From Devosia faecipullorum (GTDB taxonomy: Bacteria; Pseudomonadota; Alphaproteobacteria; Rhizobiales; Devosiaceae), in the NCBI RefSeq assembly GCF_015158295.1, contig NZ_JACDXV010000008.1:1-64000 (forward strand): 64,000 bases of DNA, written 5' to 3'. Both the position numbers and the translations under genes were made by a program. Position 1 is the first letter of the stretch. Each line of letters starts with the position of its first letter. The notes under the pieces are model-generated. The model did no database searches, was not told the origin of the DNA, and worked only from the letters and a program-made list of their open reading frames with translations. This document shows, one piece after another, positions 9,760 to 18,538 of the stretch.

Positions 9760-10386
9760 ATGAAGATGAATCGAGTTGACCCGAGGCTCCTTGCCTCAGG
9801 GTTGTTGCTCGCGGGCGCCGCTTCGGTGTTCGCGCATGGCGGCGCCACGGGCATAGTAGGCGAGCGGATGGCGGGCATGATGATGCTGAGCGAGCAGATC
9901 AAACTGCTGGCTCCCATCGCATCGCAGCCCACTCAAGCGGACGTGCAGGCCATCGCCACAGCCGCCGAAATGATCAAGATGCATGCCGGCCGGTCCATGA
10001 CCGATCTGTTCCCCCAAGGAAGCATCGAGGGGCCGTCTGAGGCCAAGCCCGAGATATGGGCGAATTGGCAGACGTTCTCAGACTATGCCGATCGGTTGGC
10101 CGAGCTTGGTACCGAACTGGGTACGTCCGCCGATGAGCTCGTAAAGTCGCCGAGCATGCCGACCCCTGAGCCGGTGGCGGTAAGAGCTCAGCTGTCTCAG
10201 TGGGAGCAGATGGACTTCGAGTGGCTGATGGGACTTTCGACCGAACAGGTAGCATCGATCGACATGGCGACCACAGGTTCGATCCATGCCAACAGTGAAC
10301 CGTTATCAGAGGCGAGACCCGTCGCCGCAGTCTATGCGGACATCGCAGCCACCTGTGCGGCATGCCATACCGCTTTTCGTCGGTGA
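9760..10386 (+). CDS. Cytochrome c-prime-like protein
   Basis: The 208-residue exported protein has a signal peptide (LLASGLLLAGAASVFAHGGA) and a single C-terminal heme site CAACHTAFR, the arrangement of cytochrome c'/c556 four-helix-bundle proteins. ATG GIVGERMAGMMM resembles the first helix of the family, whose Met can ligate the heme. An insertion around 150-185 makes it longer than the usual 130-150 residues. It is followed after 3 nt by the diheme cytochrome gene, so both are cotranscribed, probably with the ATPase. It may act in copper oxidation or electron transfer in the periplasm. Confidence 0.8.
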   Translation: MKMNRVDPRLLASGLLLAGAASVFAHGGATGIVGERMAGMMMLSEQIKLLAPIASQPTQADVQAIATAAEMIKMHAGRSMTDLFPQGSIEGPSEAKPEIWANWQTFSDYADRLAELGTELGTSADELVKSPSMPTPEPVAVRAQLSQWEQMDFEWLMGLSTEQVASIDMATTGSIHANSEPLSEARPVAAVYADIAATCAACHTAFRR

Positions 10387-10389
10387 GCC

Positions 10390-11277
10390 ATGAACCGCTT
10401 GCCGATGATCCTTGTCGCACTTCTTGTGCTGTCGGCGCTGGGTGTTCTCGTGCTCGAGACCTGGCCCGTCGCCGGTGCTCGCCCGGTGGCCGAGCTTCAG
10501 GGCGATCCGAAGAGGGGCGCCTATCTTGCACGCCTTTCCGGGTGCATCACCTGCCACACGGCGCCCGGGGCACCGCCCCTTTCAGGAGGGGCCGCGTTGG
10601 TGTCGAAGTTCGGGTCTTTCTACGCACCCAATATCACGCCGGATCCGACCCAGGGCATTGGCACCTGGTCGTTCCAGCAGTTCGTGAGGGCCGTCAGGGA
10701 AGGGGTGTCGCCTGATGGTGACCCCTATTACCCGGCATTCCCTTACGAGTTCTATGCCACGTTGACCGACAGCGACATGGCCGACCTGTGGGCCGCACTG
10801 CGTGCGACGCCGGCAGTGGGCACGCCCGACGTTCCCCACCAGGTAAGCTTCCCATTCAACGTCAGGGCGGGCCTGAGGCCATGGCGCACGTTCTTCGAGA
10901 GCCCTGTCGAGTACGTTCCGGACGAAACGAGATCGCCCGAATGGAACCGCGGGAAGTACCTGGTCTGGGGACCGGCCCATTGCGCCGCCTGCCATGCGCC
11001 GCGCAACGTCCTCGGCGGTTTGCCGAGCTCGCTCGAGCTGACGGGTGATCCGGCGATGCAGGATGGGGGCAAGTCGCCTCCGCTTACCGCCCGCTACCTG
11101 ACCGCCAACGGATATACCAAGCCGGCATTGGTCGAGACGATGCGCACGGGCATCACCCCGAGCGGGGACGTGCTCGGCGGATCGATGGCTGAGGTGATCC
11201 ATGGAAGCATGAAATTCCTTCTGGACGAGCACATCGACGACATGGCCACCTATCTTCTGGATATCGGAAGGAAATGA
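10390..11277 (+). CDS. Diheme c-type cytochrome
   Basis: The 295-residue protein has an N-terminal membrane anchor (MILVALLVLSALGVLVLE) and two heme sites, CITCH near 54 and CAACH near 201, spaced as in the two-domain cytochromes that serve alcohol or aldehyde dehydrogenases. Motifs YAPNITPD and TRYL-like segments support that family. No dehydrogenase is nearby; within a copper operon it may pass electrons from a periplasmic redox step. It starts 3 nt after the cytochrome c'-like gene. Confidence 0.85.
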   Translation: MNRLPMILVALLVLSALGVLVLETWPVAGARPVAELQGDPKRGAYLARLSGCITCHTAPGAPPLSGGAALVSKFGSFYAPNITPDPTQGIGTWSFQQFVRAVREGVSPDGDPYYPAFPYEFYATLTDSDMADLWAALRATPAVGTPDVPHQVSFPFNVRAGLRPWRTFFESPVEYVPDETRSPEWNRGKYLVWGPAHCAACHAPRNVLGGLPSSLELTGDPAMQDGGKSPPLTARYLTANGYTKPALVETMRTGITPSGDVLGGSMAEVIHGSMKFLLDEHIDDMATYLLDIGRK

Positions 11278-11333
11278 TGCTGCCTCTGACCGCTTCCGCA
11301 GGAACCCCGGGGAGGGCTAGGAGTTGGAGCTTC

Positions 11334-11705
11334 ATGCCCAAACCGTTTTTCCTGGCAGCCATAAGGCAGCGCATCCGCGTGATAGCGATGGTCATCGCCG
11401 CAGTGGTGGTGAGCATGACGATGCATCACGGTGCAATGGCATCCTCCCCTGCCCTTGGGACGACAATGGCTCACCATCACTCCGATCATGGTGACTGTGA
11501 GGGCGCTTGCCTTTCCGATGCCCATGGTGTCGTGGTCTGTTGCGGCATGGGACTTTGTCTTTCCGCGCTTCCGGTCGCAGCCATCGCCAGCATGCCCGCC
11601 TATGCGGCGACCGATCATGGCATCGGACTGCTCGGTGTTATTCCGCGGCAGGCATGGGGCCGCATAGATCGACCTCCGAAGTTCCTTGAGCAGAACCTCA
11701 TCTGA
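11334..11705 (+). CDS. Small exported Cys/His-rich protein (family member B)
   Basis: The 123-residue protein starts MPKPFFLAAIRQRIRVIAMV with a hydrophobic segment, then MTMHHGA, HHHSDHGDCEGACL and VVCCGMGLCLS, dense in metal ligands, and ends IDRPPKFLEQNLI. The ATG at 11,334 has GGAG upstream; an in-frame ATG at 11,274 overlaps the cytochrome stop. Same plan as the genes at 9,340 and 19,153. It precedes a DUF305 gene, as member C follows one. Function unknown; periplasmic copper binding is likely. Confidence 0.7.
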   Translation: MPKPFFLAAIRQRIRVIAMVIAAVVVSMTMHHGAMASSPALGTTMAHHHSDHGDCEGACLSDAHGVVVCCGMGLCLSALPVAAIASMPAYAATDHGIGLLGVIPRQAWGRIDRPPKFLEQNLI

Positions 11706-11735
11706 AACGAATTCTCAAATCAAGGAACAACTAGA

Positions 11736-12212
11736 ATGAACATCATCAAGAACGCCCTTCTCGCCACCACCGTCCTCGCTGCGATGTCGGCTCCTGTCTT
11801 GGCTCAGGATGCCATGGCGGGACACGATATGTCCGCGATGGGCGGCAGCCAGGCAGGCGCCGCCGAACTGCCGGAGATCTGCAAGTCCGCCAAAGGCATG
11901 TCGAGCGACATGTCGAGCGACATGTCGATGAACATGGACCACGAGATGGATCAGGCCCACATGGACCTGATGGCCGGCATGGACGAGACCAACAAGCAGA
12001 TGATGGATTCCATGATGGTGGAAGACATCGACGTGGCTTTCGTCTGTTCGATGATCCCGCACCACCAGGGTGCCATCAACATGGCCAAGGCCGAGCTTGA
12101 ACATGGCGACAACCAGTGGGCCAAGGACATGGCCCAGAAGGTGATCGATGCCCAGGAGCAGGAGATCGCCGACATGGTCGCCTGGCTGGAAGGCGAAGGC
12201 GCCAACGAGTAA
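11736..12212 (+). CDS. DUF305 periplasmic copper-binding protein (CopM-like)
   Basis: The 158-residue protein has a Sec signal ending VLAQD, a Met/His-rich middle (SSDMSMNMDHEMDQAHMDLM) and the DUF305 core AFVCSMIPHHQGAINMAKAELEHG. DUF305 proteins such as cyanobacterial CopM bind copper in the periplasm through Met and His. Ribosome site AAGGAA precedes the ATG. A near-copy is at 26,725-27,177 and a membrane-anchored relative at 18,539-19,048. It ends the copper operon; a strong hairpin follows. Confidence 0.9.
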   Translation: MNIIKNALLATTVLAAMSAPVLAQDAMAGHDMSAMGGSQAGAAELPEICKSAKGMSSDMSSDMSMNMDHEMDQAHMDLMAGMDETNKQMMDSMMVEDIDVAFVCSMIPHHQGAINMAKAELEHGDNQWAKDMAQKVIDAQEQEIADMVAWLEGEGANE

Positions 12213-12223
12213 CGGCCAAACAA

Positions 12224-12248
12224 GGAGGAGCGCCCACGGCGCTCCTCC
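12224..12248 (+). terminator. Perfect 11-bp hairpin after the DUF305 gene
   Basis: GGAGGAGCGCC pairs with GGCGCTCCTCC across a CAC loop, starting 12 nt after the DUF305 stop. There is no T-tract, so it may be an RNA-stabilising or weak terminator hairpin at the end of the copper operon. Confidence 0.6.
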
Positions 12249-12250
12249 GA

Positions 12251-12668
12251 CCATCGAGAAGCGCATCGGCCCGTGTGGTTTTAGGTGAGCATTCAACGAA
12301 AGCAGTTGCATACGACGCCTGCCAAACCGAGACGCCGAAGACCCAAGCCGTTTGCTTTTGAGCCCGTTTTATGCTACAAAATCAGGTGCTTAGTAAACTC
12401 GTAGAGGTCAGAGATTATGTTGTCCAAGATCACCAGGACTATAAAGGTCCAAGTCGGCAAGGTCCAATTGAGCGCCCTTCGGATCGTTGTTGCGCTCAAG
12501 GAGCGCAACATGCGCGCTCGGCTATGGTTGAGGTGCCTTCCTTCGGAAGCGCTCGCCTTCTCGCGCCTCAACCATAGCCGAGGCTAATACAACATTTTTC
12601 TTGATTCTTCCAGTGACGACAAAGGGTTGTCCACGGGACATGTTGTAGAGGCCTGAAGGGCGCCATTC
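12251..12668. other. 418-bp region without a clear gene, containing nested inverted repeats
   Basis: No convincing protein is encoded. It holds an 8-bp hairpin TTGCGCTC-aag-GAGCGCAA (12,490-12,508) and a 17-bp inverted repeat (12,517-12,533 with 12,566-12,582). A 56-codon frame from ATG 12,417 (MLSKITRTIKVQVGKVQLSA...) runs through both and stops just after the second arm. The composition is more AT-rich at its start than the flanks. It may be a structured RNA, a MITE-like remnant or a decayed element. Confidence 0.45.
12517..12582. repeat. 17-bp perfect inverted repeat with 32-bp spacer
   Basis: CTCGGCTATGGTTGAGG (12,517-12,533) is exactly complementary to CCTCAACCATAGCCGAG (12,566-12,582). 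The spacer itself can fold around CTTCC-TTC-GGAAG. As RNA this would be a long, stable stem-loop about 85 nt before the next gene. Confidence 0.8.
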
Positions 12669-12989
12669 ATGCTGAACGACCTCAAGACATTGGCAACCGA
12701 CTTCTTGAACCTGAGCAGGGATGCGCTGCACATCCATCTCGGCCTCGCCATCTACGTCATCGCCATCCTTGTCTTCCGGCGTGGGCCGACGAGCGTCCTG
12801 CCCTGGTTGTCGGTGTTAGCTTTTGAACTGATCAACGAGGCCCTCGACTTGTTTCACGAAGTCGACTTCAGCGGGGCGATCGTCGATGTGGTCAACACCA
12901 TGTTCTGGCCGACCGTCGCTTTGGTCGTGGCGCGGGTGCATCTTCGCTATCGGCGGACACACCCGGACCGTGAACGGGAGATGCGCTGA
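12669..12989 (+). CDS. Small membrane protein, unknown function
   Basis: The 106-residue protein has an amphipathic start and about three hydrophobic helices (HLGLAIYVIAILVF, VLPWLSVLAFELI, VVNTMFWPTVALVVARV). Conserved-looking charged residues lie between them (NEALDLFHEVDFSG). The topology recalls small VanZ-like or DUF-type integral proteins, but no family was recognised. It converges with the cytochrome c gene at 12,990 with no gap. Confidence 0.65.
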   Translation: MLNDLKTLATDFLNLSRDALHIHLGLAIYVIAILVFRRGPTSVLPWLSVLAFELINEALDLFHEVDFSGAIVDVVNTMFWPTVALVVARVHLRYRRTHPDREREMR

Positions 12990-13388
12990 CTATTGCGACC
13001 GCTGCGCCTGGGACTCGCGCACCCGATCCGGCCATGTACTCTTGATATAGTCGAGGACAGCGGTGATTTCCGTATCCGTCATGGTGGCGCCGAACGCTGG
13101 CATATCCGTTTCATAGCCCGGAGCTATGCTTGCAAGTCCTTCCTTGACGATACGGAAGAGCTGGGCGTCGGAATGATGCCATGTATGCCCCGTCTCGTCG
13201 TGCGGAGGTGCAGGCAGGCGACCGTTCGACAGCCGAGCCATCCAGTCCGGCTGACCCTCGAGCTCGACGCCGTGGCAAGCGGCGCAATTGTCCAAGTAAA
13301 GGGTCCTACCATCCAGCTCCTGGCCATCGGCCACGCCCATGAGCAAGGAAAGGGCGATCGGCAGCGCTATGGAACGAGCGGTGACCAT
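12990..13388 (-). CDS. Exported mono-heme c-type cytochrome (paralogue of 3,111-3,542)
   Basis: The 132-residue protein has a signal peptide (SIALPIALSLLMGVADGQEL), a single CAACH site and the same body as the cytochrome at 3,111 (GRLPAPPHDETGHTWHHSD, AVLDYIKSTWPDR). It overlaps the end of the upstream beta-propeller gene by 22 nt and so belongs to the copZ-led minus-strand operon. The duplication within one island suggests two modules that each carried this cytochrome. Confidence 0.85.
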   Translation of the reverse strand: MVTARSIALPIALSLLMGVADGQELDGRTLYLDNCAACHGVELEGQPDWMARLSNGRLPAPPHDETGHTWHHSDAQLFRIVKEGLASIAPGYETDMPAFGATMTDTEITAVLDYIKSTWPDRVRESQAQRSQ

Positions 13389-14200
13389 GTCTTGCCGCCA
13401 TTGCCGCTGGAAAGGACCTCGCTATGCGAGGTGACTGCCACCATCCGAGCGGGGTCATCAGGATCGAATGCCATGTGCAAGATGACAGCATCGGTGATCG
13501 GGGATGCCATCTCGAGATCGCTGCCGTTCAGCCGGTGAAGACCGAGGTTCGGGATGAACCCCCATACCGTTCCGTCAGGAGCCGTTTCTAGCGCCGTCAC
13601 CGGCATCGCAATGTCAGTCGCCGCAGCCCAGGAGCGTCCGAAGTCGAAGCTCTCGTAGAGCCCTGTTATGGTTCCGGCATAGAGGTGGCCGGGATCATCG
13701 GCGGCAGCGGCCAGATCGATGAGGTCGTCGGGACCCGGACCGGCGACGGACCATGTCAGGCCGCCGTTCCGGCTCGCCTGTATGCCGCCGTACGAGCCGT
13801 AGAGCGTTTGCGGATCGGAAGGACTGACGGTCATTGCGTGGAAGTCGACCGGACCGTTCGCACCGGGAGAGAGTAAAATCCAGCCCGACCCAGCATGGTC
13901 GGCACCGATCACGCCTGTGTTGCCGCCCGACGCGGGATGGCCGCTGGCGAAAAGCTTACCATCGGTCGAGGTGGTGAAGCCCATGAAGTCGTCAGCCGTC
14001 GCAGTGATCATTGTCGCCATGCCCTCGGCGTCCACCGAATAGAGACCATGGTGCGTGGCGAGCAGGACGTCGTCCGAACCGGCAGGTAGCATCACGCCAT
14101 GGATGTGAGACAGCTCGGCGATCGGTCGGGCCGGAGCATGCTCGCCCGCGAATGCCGCGGTCATAAAGAGGAGCGGAAGGACGGCAGCGCTTGGATGCAT
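13367..14200 (-). CDS. Exported beta-propeller protein (F510_1955/BNR-like)
   Basis: The 277-residue protein has a signal peptide (AAVLPLLFMTAAFAGEH) followed by SHIHGVMLPAGSDDVLLATH and repeated blades with G-(LI)-T/W-S motifs (ASRNGGLTWSVA, YESFDFGRSWAAA, SSGNGGKTWSPL), i.e. BNR/sialidase-type propeller repeats. Such proteins are often annotated as glycosyl hydrolases beside copper genes, but no catalytic set is visible. The start at 14,200 gives the signal peptide; upstream in-frame ATGs run through the copZ-distal hairpin. Likely periplasmic; role unknown. Confidence 0.75.
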   Translation of the reverse strand: MHPSAAVLPLLFMTAAFAGEHAPARPIAELSHIHGVMLPAGSDDVLLATHHGLYSVDAEGMATMITATADDFMGFTTSTDGKLFASGHPASGGNTGVIGADHAGSGWILLSPGANGPVDFHAMTVSPSDPQTLYGSYGGIQASRNGGLTWSVAGPGPDDLIDLAAAADDPGHLYAGTITGLYESFDFGRSWAAATDIAMPVTALETAPDGTVWGFIPNLGLHRLNGSDLEMASPITDAVILHMAFDPDDPARMVAVTSHSEVLSSGNGGKTWSPLVP

Positions 14201-14228
14201 CGATTGACCATGCTTTCGGAGAAGGGCC

Positions 14229-14251
14229 GGCAGGCAGGTTCGCTGCCTGCC
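14229..14251 (-). terminator. Hairpin between copZ and the beta-propeller gene
   Basis: GGCAGGCAG pairs exactly with CTGCCTGCC across a 5-nt loop, 7 nt after the copZ stop. There is no T-tract. It could be a partial terminator or a processing site that raises CopZ over the downstream genes. Confidence 0.6.
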
Positions 14252-14258
14252 TAAAGGA

Positions 14259-14459
14259 CTAGACCTGCAGTTCGCCAGTATAGCCAGCTTCGCCGATGGC
14301 GGCGACGAACGCATCCGCCGGTTTTTCGCTCTGAATCTCGACCTTGCGGGTGTTGACGTCGATTTTAACCTGGGCAGCGGCATCGACGCTCTTCACCGCC
14401 TTTTCGACCGTCGAAGCGCAATGGCCGCAGGTCATGTCGTCGACTTGGAAATTATGCAT
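14259..14459 (-). CDS. copZ: Copper chaperone CopZ
   Basis: The 66-residue protein is a single HMA domain: MHNFQVDDMTCGHCASTVEK with Cys11 and Cys14. It should carry Cu(I) in the cytoplasm to CopA and CueR. A CueR-type promoter with 19-bp spacer lies immediately upstream (14,488-14,518). The beta-propeller and cytochrome genes follow on the same strand. Confidence 0.93.
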   Translation of the reverse strand: MHNFQVDDMTCGHCASTVEKAVKSVDAAAQVKIDVNTRKVEIQSEKPADAFVAAIGEAGYTGELQV

Positions 14460-14487
14460 CGGTTCATCCTCGGTTGATGGTTACCTG

Positions 14488-14518
14488 AATATGGGGTTTC
14501 CAACGCTGGGAAGGTCAA
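14488..14518 (-). promoter_or_regulatory. copZ: CueR-type promoter of copZ
   Basis: On the minus strand TTGACC (14,518-14,513) and CATATT (14,493-14,488) are 19 bp apart, with TTCCCAGCGTTGGAA forming the dyad. The copZ ATG lies 29 bp further on. Confidence 0.75.
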
Positions 14519-14526
14519 GACGTTTC

Positions 14527-14989
14527 TCAGCCGGTTTTTTCCCAGTGATCGTCGCGCTGGCCCTCGATGGGTCTGAAAACCATGGCCATGCCGACCGAGG
14601 CAGGTGCTGTCTCCGCAAAGCCGAAGCGTGCATAGAGATGACGTGCGTCGCCGTCAGCGATCAGGCTGACATAGGCACCTTCGGGAGCCAGGGCATCGAG
14701 GCGTGTCATCAGGCTGGTCATGATGGACTTGCCCAACCCGAGGCCTTGATGGGCCGGATCGACCGCGATGTCTGTGATCTGGAAGAAGAGTCCTCCATCG
14801 CCTATCACCCGACCCCATGCCGACGACATGATCGGCGGAGCGGACAACGCACCCCAAAACGGAGTTCGGCAGTCCGATCGAAGCGCCCCTGCTGCTCTTG
14901 AGACCGAGGCCCGTGAGATCCCGAAGCCTCAGGTAGTCATCGATGGACGGCAGCTCCTCGGCGACACGATAGAGATCTTCCCCAAACAC
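14527..14989 (-). pseudogene. GNAT-family N-acetyltransferase with a 1-bp frameshift
   Basis: The N-terminal part reads MFGEDLYRVAEELPSIDDYL ... GLPNSV ... HVVGMG and the C-terminal part, in another frame, reads GRVIGDGGLFFQITDIAVDP and GLGLGKSIMTSL (acetyl-CoA loop). Together they make one normal GNAT protein of about 153 residues. Removing one base from the CCCC run at 14,813-14,816 restores GMGRVIGDGG. It follows cueR by 3 nt on the same strand. A true mutation and a homopolymer sequencing error are both possible. Confidence 0.8.
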
Positions 14990-14992
14990 GGC

Positions 14993-15454
14993 TTAACCAT
15001 GCGCACGGTCAGGGGAGATATCCAGCACGCCGAAACGTGGCTTCCGCTTCCGGGCAGCGACAGGTGCTTCGCCGGCAAAGCCATCAATGATTGGGCAGTC
15101 GGGCCGACCATCGCCGTGGCAGTTTTCGGCGAGGTGGCGCAGCGTCTCGCTCATGGCCGCCAAGGCCTTGGCTTTCTCGTCGAGAACACGGATGTGATCG
15201 AGGGCGATGGCCTTCACGTCCGCGCTGGCGCGGGAGCGGTCCCGCCACAGCGCGAGGAGGTCGGCCATCTGCTCGATGGAGAAGCCGAGGTCCCTGGCCC
15301 GGCTGATGAAGCGGAGGGCATGGACATCGTTGTCCGAATACACCCGGTAGCCGGATTCGGTCCTCAGCGGCGCCGTGATGAGGCCAATCGATTCGTAGTA
15401 GCGGATCATCTTGGTCGACACGCCACTGGCCTTGGAGGCTTGGCCGATATTCAT
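14993..15454 (-). CDS. cueR: Copper-responsive regulator CueR
   Basis: The 153-residue MerR protein begins [20 protein letters not shown] and carries Cys112 and Cys120 in [11 protein letters not shown], the same positions as the Cu(I)/Ag(I) ligands of E. coli CueR. It overlaps the stop of copA (ATGA), so copA and cueR form one operon and CueR would amplify its own synthesis. Six promoters of the CueR type occur within 21 kb. The C-terminal tail (about 128-153, [10 protein letters not shown]) is longer than in E. coli. Confidence 0.93.
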   Translation of the reverse strand: MNIGQASKASGVSTKMIRYYESIGLITAPLRTESGYRVYSDNDVHALRFISRARDLGFSIEQMADLLALWRDRSRASADVKAIALDHIRVLDEKAKALAAMSETLRHLAENCHGDGRPDCPIIDGFAGEAPVAARKRKPRFGVLDISPDRAHG

Positions 15455-18006
15455 GATGCGGTCTCCATCTGGTTGAATTCGAGCGTATTGGGTTCGGCTC
15501 CGTTGCCAGCGCCCTGTTTCACAGGGGGATGGAAGCCTCGAAGCCGCAAGGCGTTGCCCAGGACGAAAACGCTGCTCAGCGCCATTGCACCCGCTGCCAG
15601 GACCGGCGACAGCAGAGTGCCGTTCACGGGATAGAGCAGCCCGGCGGCCACAGGGATCAAGATCACGTTGTAGCCGAAGGCCCAGAACAGGTTCTGCTTG
15701 ATGTTGCCGATGGTCGCCTTGGAAAGGGCAATCGCATTAGGAACACCACGCAGGTCGCCGGACATCAGCACAACATCGGCACTCTCGATAGCGATGTCCG
15801 TGCCTGTGCCGACTGCCAGGCCAACATCGGCTTCCGCCAGGGCAGGAGCGTCGTTGATGCCATCACCCACGAAGGCCACCGTGCGGCCGCCCTCCTTAAG
15901 CCGCTTGATGGCCGCGACCTTGCCGTCCGGCAGCACCTCGGCGACGACTTCGTCGATGCCAAGACGGAAGGCCACGGCGTGGGCGGTCCGGGCATTGTCG
16001 CCGGTGATCATCGCGACCTTGAGGCCGAGGTCATGCAGCGCCCGGATCGCTTCGCGCGAAGTTTCCTTAACAGGATCCGAAACCGCGATGACGGCAGCCA
16101 GTTGCCCGTTGATCGCCGCGTAAAGCGGGGTCTTGCCCTCATCGCCCAACCGGGACGCCGTCGTGTTGAAGGCGGCAACATCGATGCCAGCCTTGGTCAT
16201 GGCACGGTCGGCGCCGACGAGGACCGATCGACCATCCACATTGCCGATGACGCCGAAACCGGGTTCCGCAGAGAAGCCGTCGACGGGACCACGCACAAGC
16301 CCCTCCGCTTCGGCAGCGGCAACGATGGCTTCGGCGATCGGGTGCTCTGACTTCGCCTCGACGCTGGCGACGAGCCGCAGCACTTCACGGCGATCGAAGC
16401 CGGTTACAACCTCGATATCGGTGAGTTCAGGCTTGCCCTTGGTCAGCGTGCCCGTCTTGTCGAGTGCCACCACCTGAGCCGAACGAAGGGTCTGGAGCGC
16501 TTCTCCCTTGCGGAAGAGGATGCCCATTTCGGCGGCCCGACCGGTACCGACCATGATGGAGGTGGGCGTCGCGAGACCCATGGCGCAAGGGCAGGCGATG
16601 ATCAGGACGGCGACTGCATTGACCAGGCCGAAGGTAAGGGCGGGGGAGGGGCCGAAGATGAACCATGCGGCGAAGGTGAGGAGCGCCGCGCCGATCACGG
16701 CCGGCACAAACCACGCCGTAACCTTGTCCACCATGGCCTGGATCGGGAGCTTCGAGCCCTGTGCGGCTTCCACCATCCGGATGATCTGGGCAAGGATCGT
16801 TTCGGCCCCGACTTTGGTGGCCGTGAAGCTGAAGGCCCCTGTCTTGTTGATGGTGCCGCCGACAACCTCCGAGCCCGCCGACTTACGGGCAGGGACGGGT
16901 TCGCCGGTAATCATGGACTCGTCAACATAGGAGTTGCCGTCGACTACTGTGCCGTCGACCGGCACGCGATCGCCAGGGCGGATTTCCAGCACATCGCCTG
17001 CCACAACCGTTTCGAGCGGCACCTCCAAGGCAACGCCGTTCCTGACGACACGAGCGGTCTTCGGCTGAAGACCGACGAGCCGCTTGATCGCCTGGCTGGT
17101 GCGCCCCTTCGCCCTTGCCTCCAGGAAGCGACCGAGCAGGATCAAGGTCACGATCACCGCCGCAGCCTCGAAGTAGACGTTGCGGGTACCTTCCGGCAGC
17201 AAGCCGGGGAGGAAGGTGGCCACCACCGAATAAAGCCAGGCTGCACTGGTGCCCAGGACGACAAGCGAGTTCATGTCCGGCGCAAGACGGAACAGGTTGG
17301 GGATGCCTTTGCGGAAGAACCGGAGGCCGGGTCCAAACAGCACTGCTGTGGCCACCGCGAACTGGATGTAGAGGCTGTTGGCGTGGCCGAGACCCATCAT
17401 GATCCAATCATGGACGGCCGGGATGAAGTGCGACCCCATCTCCATGCCGAAGAGAGGTATGGTCAGCACCGCGGAAAGCGCGAGCGAGTTCCGGAGGCCG
17501 ATGATCTCGATGGCCCGACGATCCTCGGGCTCCGCGTCCGGGGTAACCGTTGCCTGTTGCACCACATCGTAGCCGCGGGCCCGCACCGCTTCCTCGAGCT
17601 GGGATCGAGTGACCGTGTCGGCGGGGTGGGTCACGACCGCCTTTTCGGTGGCGAGATTGACCGAAGCCGATGCGACGCCGGGGACGGCGGTCAGCGCCTT
17701 TTCCACCCTAGACAGGCACGAGGCGCAGGTCATGCCCTCAATCAGCAGCTCGGTCGTTTCCGAGCGAACAGCGTAGCCCGCCTTCTCGATAGCGGAAACC
17801 ACGCCGCGTGGATCCAGTGCACCCGAGAAGTCGACAGTCGCCCTTTCAGTGGCGAGGTTGATGGTGGCCGATGCCACGCCCGGCACCGCACGGATGGCCT
17901 TCTCCACACGGGACACGCACGACGCGCAGGTCATGCCTTCCACCTGGAAGTCGAGCTTCGCGGCGGCGGTGCCGACTGGCGTCTGGAGATCGGATGCAAG
18001 CGACAT
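15451..18006 (-). CDS. copA: Copper-exporting P1B-type ATPase with two HMA domains
   Basis: The 851-residue enzyme exports Cu(I). Two N-terminal HMA domains each carry GMTCASC (near residues 24 and 93), followed by TGEPVPA (actuator), CPCAMG (membrane Cu site), DKTGTLT (phosphorylation) and [10 protein letters not shown] (hinge). Length and order match standard CopA. A near-perfect CueR operator and 19-bp spacer promoter lie 31 bp upstream (18,037-18,067). cueR overlaps its end. It differs from the YHS-type ATPase at 6,933, so the island has two distinct copper pumps. Confidence 0.95.
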   Translation of the reverse strand: MSLASDLQTPVGTAAAKLDFQVEGMTCASCVSRVEKAIRAVPGVASATINLATERATVDFSGALDPRGVVSAIEKAGYAVRSETTELLIEGMTCASCLSRVEKALTAVPGVASASVNLATEKAVVTHPADTVTRSQLEEAVRARGYDVVQQATVTPDAEPEDRRAIEIIGLRNSLALSAVLTIPLFGMEMGSHFIPAVHDWIMMGLGHANSLYIQFAVATAVLFGPGLRFFRKGIPNLFRLAPDMNSLVVLGTSAAWLYSVVATFLPGLLPEGTRNVYFEAAAVIVTLILLGRFLEARAKGRTSQAIKRLVGLQPKTARVVRNGVALEVPLETVVAGDVLEIRPGDRVPVDGTVVDGNSYVDESMITGEPVPARKSAGSEVVGGTINKTGAFSFTATKVGAETILAQIIRMVEAAQGSKLPIQAMVDKVTAWFVPAVIGAALLTFAAWFIFGPSPALTFGLVNAVAVLIIACPCAMGLATPTSIMVGTGRAAEMGILFRKGEALQTLRSAQVVALDKTGTLTKGKPELTDIEVVTGFDRREVLRLVASVEAKSEHPIAEAIVAAAEAEGLVRGPVDGFSAEPGFGVIGNVDGRSVLVGADRAMTKAGIDVAAFNTTASRLGDEGKTPLYAAINGQLAAVIAVSDPVKETSREAIRALHDLGLKVAMITGDNARTAHAVAFRLGIDEVVAEVLPDGKVAAIKRLKEGGRTVAFVGDGINDAPALAEADVGLAVGTGTDIAIESADVVLMSGDLRGVPNAIALSKATIGNIKQNLFWAFGYNVILIPVAAGLLYPVNGTLLSPVLAAGAMALSSVFVLGNALRLRGFHPPVKQGAGNGAEPNTLEFNQMETAS

Positions 18007-18036
18007 TTCGACAGTCCTTTTGATCGACTGTCGACA

Positions 18037-18067
18037 TAGGTAATTCTTCCAACGATTGGAAGGTCAA
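18037..18067 (-). promoter_or_regulatory. copA: CueR-type promoter of copA-cueR
   Basis: On the minus strand TTGACC (18,067-18,062) and TACCTA (18,042-18,037) are 19 bp apart. The spacer contains the exact dyad CTTCCAA-tcg-TTGGAAG. This is the clearest of the six CueR-like sites. Confidence 0.85.
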
Positions 18068-18114
18068 GAGGCAATGTCGATCGATGAACAAGGTTCGGGA
18101 CGGTCACGGGGCGC

Positions 18115-18145
18115 TTGACCTTTCCAGGGTTGGAACAGCCAGGAC
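18115..18145 (+). promoter_or_regulatory. CueR-like promoter in front of the MFS remnant
   Basis: TTGACC (18,115-18,120), a 19-bp spacer with TTTCCAGGGTTGGAA and a weak CAGGAC at the -10 position. It faces away from copA and reads into the broken MFS gene at 18,213. Confidence 0.5.
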
Positions 18146-18212
18146 TCCGCGACAGTCGTGCAGCGGTTGCACGATAACCGCTTCCGCACCGGCGGAATCG
18201 TCAAGGACCTCA

Positions 18213-18399
18213 TTATGCAAAACGCCAATACCGACACGAGGCGGTGGGCGGCGCTGGCGCTCTCTGCGCAGCGCAGTTCATCGTCATCCTCAACACGTCC
18301 CCCATGGGCGTGGCGCTTTCCGCCATCCAGGTTGACCTGGGGTTGCGCGCCTGAAGGCCTGAGCTGCGAGGAGGCGAAGATCGAGGGCAAGGCGTTCTG
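18213..18399 (+). pseudogene. N-terminal remnant of an MFS transporter
   Basis: From ATG 18,216 the first codons give MQNANTDTRRWAALALSAQ; shifting frame at the end of this stretch gives AQFIVILNTSPMGVALSAIQ followed by VDLGLRA and a stop. Together these match the start of a 14-helix DHA2-type exporter, of which only about 45 residues remain. The next 50 bp up to the TGA at 18,400 are of unknown origin. It lies behind a CueR-like promoter, so an exporter may once have been copper-controlled here. Confidence 0.65.
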
Positions 18400-18411
18400 A
18401 GACTTGACCCA

Positions 18412-18442
18412 TTGACCTTGCCACCGTGGAAACCTTTATGGT
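18412..18442 (+). promoter_or_regulatory. CueR-type promoter of the membrane DUF305 gene
   Basis: TTGACC (18,412-18,417) and TATGGT (18,437-18,442) are 19 bp apart. A 10-bp perfect inverted repeat, CCTTGCCACC and GGTGGCAAGG (18,416-18,425 and 18,440-18,449), overlaps both elements; the inner half-site pairing (CCTTGCCA with TGGAAACC) is poor, so the outer repeat may be a second binding mode. The gene starts 96 bp downstream. Confidence 0.65.
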
Positions 18443-18538
18443 GGCAAGGTGAGCCATCGCCGGCGTTCGCAAGCGGTGATGGTCCGAAATCAACCGGCAG
18501 GACCGACAGGGCCCTGATCAAGGCACCCGGAGACGATC

